The notes below the pieces were generated by a model, which made no database searches, was not told where the DNA came from, and saw nothing but the letters and a program-made list of their open reading frames with translations. Both the position numbers and the translations under genes were made by a program. A stretch of 64,000 bases of DNA from contig JAFLUG010000001.1 of assembly GCA_022508885.1 (NCBI GenBank), forward strand, positions 18,861-82,860. The letters run 5' to 3'. The stretch is from Oscillospiraceae bacterium (GTDB taxonomy: Bacteria; Bacillota; Clostridia; Oscillospirales; Ruminococcaceae). Position 1 is the first letter of the stretch. Each line of letters starts with the position of its first letter. Positions 60,672 through 64,000 of this stretch are shown in pieces.

Positions 60672-60914
60672 ATGGAATCTAAGATACTGTTGAATAATAT
60701 TGACAAACTTCATACAACTGAAATGGGCATTGAAAGAATTAAGAAAAATCTTAATTTAGGCGAGTGTGATGTTGTTGAATATTGTAAAAATATAGTTTCT
60801 GATAAAAACTGCAGGATTTACAGGCAAGGCAAGAATTGGTATTGTGAAACAGACAATATAAGAATAACCATCAATTCATACAGCTACACAATCATAACGG
60901 CGCATAAAGTTTGA
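60672..60914 (+). CDS. DUF3781-like small protein
   Basis: An 80-residue protein: LHTTEMGIERIKKNLNLGECDVVEYCKN, then NCRIYRQGKNWYCETDN and ITINSYSYTIITAHK. This matches my memory of the DUF3781 family, whose function is unknown. It is more A/T-rich than its neighbours and uses codons such as AAT, TTT and ATT more often, suggesting recent gain. It lies between argR and recN, a place where those two genes are normally adjacent. Confidence 0.8.
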   Translation: MESKILLNNIDKLHTTEMGIERIKKNLNLGECDVVEYCKNIVSDKNCRIYRQGKNWYCETDNIRITINSYSYTIITAHKV

Positions 60915-60974
60915 TGGATTATTGTTTTCTCAGGCACGTTTTTACAAATAATTTGTTTTCACCCAAACAAATAA

Positions 60975-61031
60975 TTAAAAGTCTTTGGAAGGGGGTTCGG
61001 GGGAAACCTTTCTTCAGAAAGGTTTCCCCCG
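60975..61031. repeat. Family C hairpin repeat, copy 1 (upstream of recN)
   Basis: TTAAAAGTCTTTGGAAGGG lead-in followed by a perfect 15-bp hairpin CGGGGGAAACCTTTC-TTCA-GAAAGGTTTCCCCCG (60998-61031). No T run follows. Copies 2 and 3 share the lead-in and the GGGGAAAC stem. Confidence 0.85.
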
Positions 61032-61057
61032 AGAACAATCAACGAGGAGCGTTAAAA

Positions 61058-62704
61058 ATGCTAAGAGAACTGTCAATTGAAAATCTTGCGGTCATCGAGC
61101 GCGGAAACGCTCGGTTCTGCGGCAGTTTTAACGTTTTTACGGGTGAAACGGGCGCGGGAAAAAGCGTGCTTATCGGCGGGATAAACGCGATATTGGGTCA
61201 GCGCGTAAGCCGAGATATCGTCCGCGCGGGAGCGCAGAAGGCAGTTGTAACGGCGCTTTTTGACGAGCTTTCCGAGGCGGCTTGCGAAAAGCTTTCCGAA
61301 TTGGGTTTTGAGCCGTGTGAAGAAATCGTTCTTTCACGCGAGATATTCGCCGACGGAAAAAGCTCCGCGCATATAAACGGCAGGACGGCGACAGCCGCCA
61401 TGCTCAAAGAGCTTGGAAGTATGCTTATCGACATTCACGGTCAGCACGACAACCGCATACTTATGTCAAACGAAAATCAGTTGAATATCCTTGACAGACA
61501 CGCGGGACTGACCGATAAAATAAACGAATACCGCGAGCTTTACCGTGAGTTTTCCAAAACCTCGCGCGAGCTGAAAAAGCTGACCGAAGACAACGAAATG
61601 CGCGAGTTTAAGATCGCGAAGCTTAACGCAGCGATCTCCGAGCTTGAGCCGCTGGAGCTTACCAAAGGGGGCGGGGAGATTCTTGAACAAAAGCTCGAAA
61701 AAGCGCGAAACGGCGCGAAAATAATTAACGCGCTGAAAAAGGCGTACTCCGCGCTGTCGTCCGAGGAGGGCATGGCTGCGATCGAGATGCTGAGGGACTC
61801 GATGAACTTTCTCGACAGCATTTCCGACCTCGAGCCGAAAACAGCCGGGCTTGCTTCGCGTATCGCTTCGGTCGTGAGCGAGGCGGACGATATTTCCGCG
61901 GAAATATACTCGATAAGCGATGCTTATGCGGAAAACAACGAGGCGGAGCTTTCGGACAAGATGTCGCTGCTTAAAACGGCGATGCGCAAATACAACAGGA
62001 CAGCCGACGAACTCTGCGATTATCTTGAGGAATGCAAAAACGAGCTTGACTTAATTGCGAACGCCGACGAACGCGCCGCCGAGCTTGATGAGAAAAAGCA
62101 TACCCTCGCAAAACAGGTAAAAGCCGCCGCCGCAGAAATTTCCGAGCTGAGAAAAGCCGCTGCCGAAAGGTTTTCCGAGGAAATAAAGCGCGAGCTTACT
62201 TTTCTCGATATGCCGGGTGTGAGAATAATTTTCGCGGTAAATCCCGACAAAATTTCGATAAGCGGAATGGATCTTGTCGAGCTTATGATAAGCGCCAACG
62301 AGGGCGAGGAGCTTAAACCCCTGAACAAGATCGCCTCGGGCGGAGAATTATCAAGAATAATGCTGGCGATAAAGTGCGTTCTTGCGAAAAGCGACGATAT
62401 GCCCACGCTGATTTTTGACGAGATAGACACTGGCATAAGCGGACGCGCCGCTCAGAAAGTGGGGATAAAGCTGAAAGAGCTTTCGCAGTCGCGGCAGGTA
62501 ATGTGCGTTACGCATTTAGCGCAGATAGCCGCTAAGAGCGAATGTCACCTCGCGCTTGAAAAAAGCGTCGAAAACGGCAGAACATTCACGAAAATAACCG
62601 AGCTTGACTATGACGGCAGAGTCCGTGAGCTTGCGCGGATAATCGACGGAAGCGAAAAAAATTCCGCAAGCCTAAAGGCCGCGGAAGAAATGCTATCAAC
62701 GTAA
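61058..62704 (+). CDS. recN: DNA repair protein RecN
   Basis: SMC-like ATPase that gathers double-strand break ends. From the ATG at 61058 (GAGGAG upstream) it is 548 residues: Walker A GETGAGKS (29-36), LIDIHGQHDN, a long coiled coil (about 150-390), the ABC signature ASGGELSRIML and Walker B PTLIFDEIDTGISG. A longer in-frame reading from 60911 is rejected because it would cover the family C hairpin and lacks a ribosome site at its start. Confidence 0.96.
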   Translation: MLRELSIENLAVIERGNARFCGSFNVFTGETGAGKSVLIGGINAILGQRVSRDIVRAGAQKAVVTALFDELSEAACEKLSELGFEPCEEIVLSREIFADGKSSAHINGRTATAAMLKELGSMLIDIHGQHDNRILMSNENQLNILDRHAGLTDKINEYRELYREFSKTSRELKKLTEDNEMREFKIAKLNAAISELEPLELTKGGGEILEQKLEKARNGAKIINALKKAYSALSSEEGMAAIEMLRDSMNFLDSISDLEPKTAGLASRIASVVSEADDISAEIYSISDAYAENNEAELSDKMSLLKTAMRKYNRTADELCDYLEECKNELDLIANADERAAELDEKKHTLAKQVKAAAAEISELRKAAAERFSEEIKRELTFLDMPGVRIIFAVNPDKISISGMDLVELMISANEGEELKPLNKIASGGELSRIMLAIKCVLAKSDDMPTLIFDEIDTGISGRAAQKVGIKLKELSQSRQVMCVTHLAQIAAKSECHLALEKSVENGRTFTKITELDYDGRVRELARIIDGSEKNSASLKAAEEMLST

Positions 62705-62710
62705 GATTTT

Positions 62711-62768
62711 TTGAGGGGAAACTTTCTGTAGAAAGTTTCCCCTCAAACTCCCCTTCAAAGACTTTTAA
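62711..62768. repeat. Family C hairpin repeat, copy 2 (downstream of recN, inverted)
   Basis: Reverse orientation relative to copy 1: a perfect 16-bp hairpin (62711-62726 / 62731-62746, loop TGTA) followed by the reversed lead-in up to 62768. The arms differ from copy 1 but pair perfectly. recN thus lies between two oppositely oriented copies. Confidence 0.85.
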
Positions 62769-62807
62769 TACTGCCGCTAAGCGGCGGGTCGCGTTTGGGA
62801 ACAAAAG

Positions 62808-63890
62808 TTATCGATCTCCGAGTTGTTCTGTTTGTTTATTATATTCCTCAACATACTCTTTGAGCCACGGAGAAGAATCTTCGGCTTCACCCCGATATCC
62901 CACAGCAAGCACCTTGTCTCCGCGAATTATGACCCCAATGCCATGCTCCGGTTCATAGTCGGGCTCTCCGCCTATCGTATAAGCGGGTTCGTCTCCGTAG
63001 GGCTTGAAAATTGAAATAGAATCAAAATGCGAGCAGGAAACGATATCGCTGCTGTCATTTGTCTCGTCCAATAACAGCATCCAATCGGGAAACGCATCAT
63101 TTATTGTATTGCATAACTTTTGCCGCATTTTCGGCGAAAACGACAGGAAGTGTTCTATGCACCGTTTAGCATATTCCTCGGGAACGTCTTTGGATTTCCG
63201 TACAGTAATATCCGCGTTCAGCCAATCACAGTGGATAATACCTAATTCTTCACCATCATCATCAGCGAATTCAAATGCAATGGTATGTTCCTTATATGCG
63301 GCGTCGATCAGCTTTTCAATTTCATGATAGATATCCCATGAAAATTCGACGCAGTAATCATAGCTTCCGAACCTATGAATAACAGAAAGGTAATCTCTCA
63401 AATAAGAATCGATCGGAGGTTCAAGCTCAAAATACAGATGCATAAAATCGTTCAGCTCGGGAGGAATATTATCAGAACTCAGACAATTGTCTACATCGTC
63501 AAAAAGCAGTGACGGTGTGCAGGCTTCAGAAATAATCTCCGTTTCATATTTCTGTGCCATTTCTTCATCGTTAAATACAAAAAAGTGATGCTTTACAAGC
63601 CACGCGATAAAGTATAAAATCCAATTTTCCGTATAGTCGTCGATCTTATCTCTGTCTTCGTGCGACAGTTCTTCAATTTTTTTATTATGTATCCTGCAGT
63701 ATTCAAGTGTAGTCTCATCATAATTATTCTTGGTTTTTGCATACACATATTTTTTCGGACTGTAATGCGTCATCTTTTCTTTTGCCGCCTTGTCAAGCTT
63801 AGACGTATGCCAATGCATAAGCACAAGTACTAATATAAACACAGCAAAAATTAAAAATACTATTCCACCAATAATAAATATTTTCTGCAT
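62808..63890 (-). CDS. Membrane-anchored protein of unknown function
   Basis: I do not recognise this 360-residue protein. It has an N-terminal transmembrane helix (about 4-26, IFIIGGIVFLIFAVFILVLVLM), a Lys-rich segment, and a long mainly helical acidic body. The C-terminus contains GGEPDYEPEHGIGVIIRGDKVLAVG, weakly like the ending of some bacterial DUF domains found in immunity-type proteins (for example DUF6985), but this is uncertain. Start at 63890 is fixed by GAGAGGTG; an upstream ATG (63917) falls inside the -10 box. Low G+C and family C repeats on both sides hint at an accessory origin. Confidence 0.72.
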   Translation of the reverse strand: MQKIFIIGGIVFLIFAVFILVLVLMHWHTSKLDKAAKEKMTHYSPKKYVYAKTKNNYDETTLEYCRIHNKKIEELSHEDRDKIDDYTENWILYFIAWLVKHHFFVFNDEEMAQKYETEIISEACTPSLLFDDVDNCLSSDNIPPELNDFMHLYFELEPPIDSYLRDYLSVIHRFGSYDYCVEFSWDIYHEIEKLIDAAYKEHTIAFEFADDDGEELGIIHCDWLNADITVRKSKDVPEEYAKRCIEHFLSFSPKMRQKLCNTINDAFPDWMLLLDETNDSSDIVSCSHFDSISIFKPYGDEPAYTIGGEPDYEPEHGIGVIIRGDKVLAVGYRGEAEDSSPWLKEYVEEYNKQTEQLGDR

Positions 63891-63915
63891 TTTACACCTC
63901 TCAGACGTTTTTTCC

Positions 63916-63945
63916 ATTATACACCTAATTGAATAAATAATGCAA
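63916..63945 (-). promoter_or_regulatory. Promoter of the unknown membrane-anchored protein gene
   Basis: Minus strand TTGCAT (63940-63945), 18 bases, TATAAT (63916-63921). Confidence 0.7.
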
Positions 63946-63951
63946 GCGGTA

Positions 63952-64000
63952 TTAAAAAGTTTTGGAAGGGGTTCAAGGGGAAACCTTTTTCAAAAGGTTT
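63952..64000. repeat. Family C hairpin repeat, copy 3 (cut by window end)
   Basis: TTAAAAAGTTTTGGAAGGGG lead-in and the rising arm AAGGGGAAACCTTTT followed by the start of the falling arm; same orientation as copy 1. The element is incomplete at base 64000. Confidence 0.75.

Noticed and set aside
1-64000. CRISPR arrays, tRNA/rRNA genes, insertion sequences or prophage
   Set aside because: No regularly spaced repeats, no tRNA cloverleaf with CCA-type end, and no transposase or phage structural frame was seen on either strand.

Overview
The window reads as one contiguous chromosome segment of an anaerobic, endospore-forming member of the Clostridia (Bacillota), most like the gut Oscillospiraceae/Ruminococcaceae. 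Evidence seen directly: a complete eight-gene spoIIIA operon, HrcA with a perfect CIRCE operator, many consensus TTGACA-N17-TATAAT promoters, GGAGG-type ribosome sites, an NPDTG sortase-type surface protein, lipoproteins, and fermentation genes (acetate kinase, D-lactate dehydrogenase). The species assignment is inference. I see no rRNA, tRNA, CRISPR array, insertion sequence or prophage, and no gene-free gap longer than about 280 bases.

Layout. 1-5.0 kb (minus strand): fatty-acid cluster fabH-fabG-fabF-accB-fabZ-accC (accC runs off the left edge) behind a perfect consensus promoter, with fabD divergent. 5.2-9.5 kb (plus): fabD, aroE, aroK, an amidohydrolase and a fumarase alpha subunit. 9.6-14.4 kb: ECF sigma factor with a membrane anti-sigma-like partner, then a large protein with degenerate GGDEF and EAL domains. 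14.5-19.5 kb: glycolytic genes pgk-tpiA-gpmI interrupted by two small genes and a YafQ-type toxin-antitoxin pair. 19.6-21.4 kb: surface protein and divergent XRE regulator. 21.6-27.4 kb: hrcA-grpE-dnaK-(DUF4241-like)-dnaJ. 27.5-31.3 kb (minus): tmcAL-murL-murD. 31.4-34.7 kb: ackA, two lipoproteins and a second XRE regulator. 34.8-41.0 kb: mreB-mreC-mreD-mrdA, then a MinD-like ATPase and mgsA. 41-47.4 kb: MATE transporter, recO, a DUF1508 protein, mutS2 and D-lactate dehydrogenase. 47.6-52.4 kb: spoIIIAA-AH. 53-60 kb: tightly overlapping yqhY-nusB-xseA-xseB-ispA-yuiD-dxs-tlyA-nadK. 60-64 kb: argR, a DUF3781-like gene, recN and an unknown membrane-anchored protein.

How it fits together: most of the window is housekeeping in conserved clostridial order: envelope lipid and peptidoglycan synthesis, cell shape, glycolysis and fermentation, protein folding, isoprenoid synthesis, DNA repair and forespore engulfment. 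Departures from that order are informative: acpP/fabK are not between fabH and fabG; minC, minE and rodA are not around minD/mgsA; fumarase beta does not follow alpha.

The most unusual signals are three families of structured intergenic repeats. Family A (3775-3885 and 46197-46293) has identical flanks and two hairpins whose stems changed sequence while keeping pairing. Family B (49149-49222 and 60062-60166) starts right after a stop codon and has conserved ends around variable hairpins. Family C (60975-61031, 62711-62768 and 63952-64000) has long GGGGAAAC-type hairpins and brackets recN in inverted orientation. The adjacent murL and murD suggest the L-Glu ligation and epimerisation route to peptidoglycan D-Glu.
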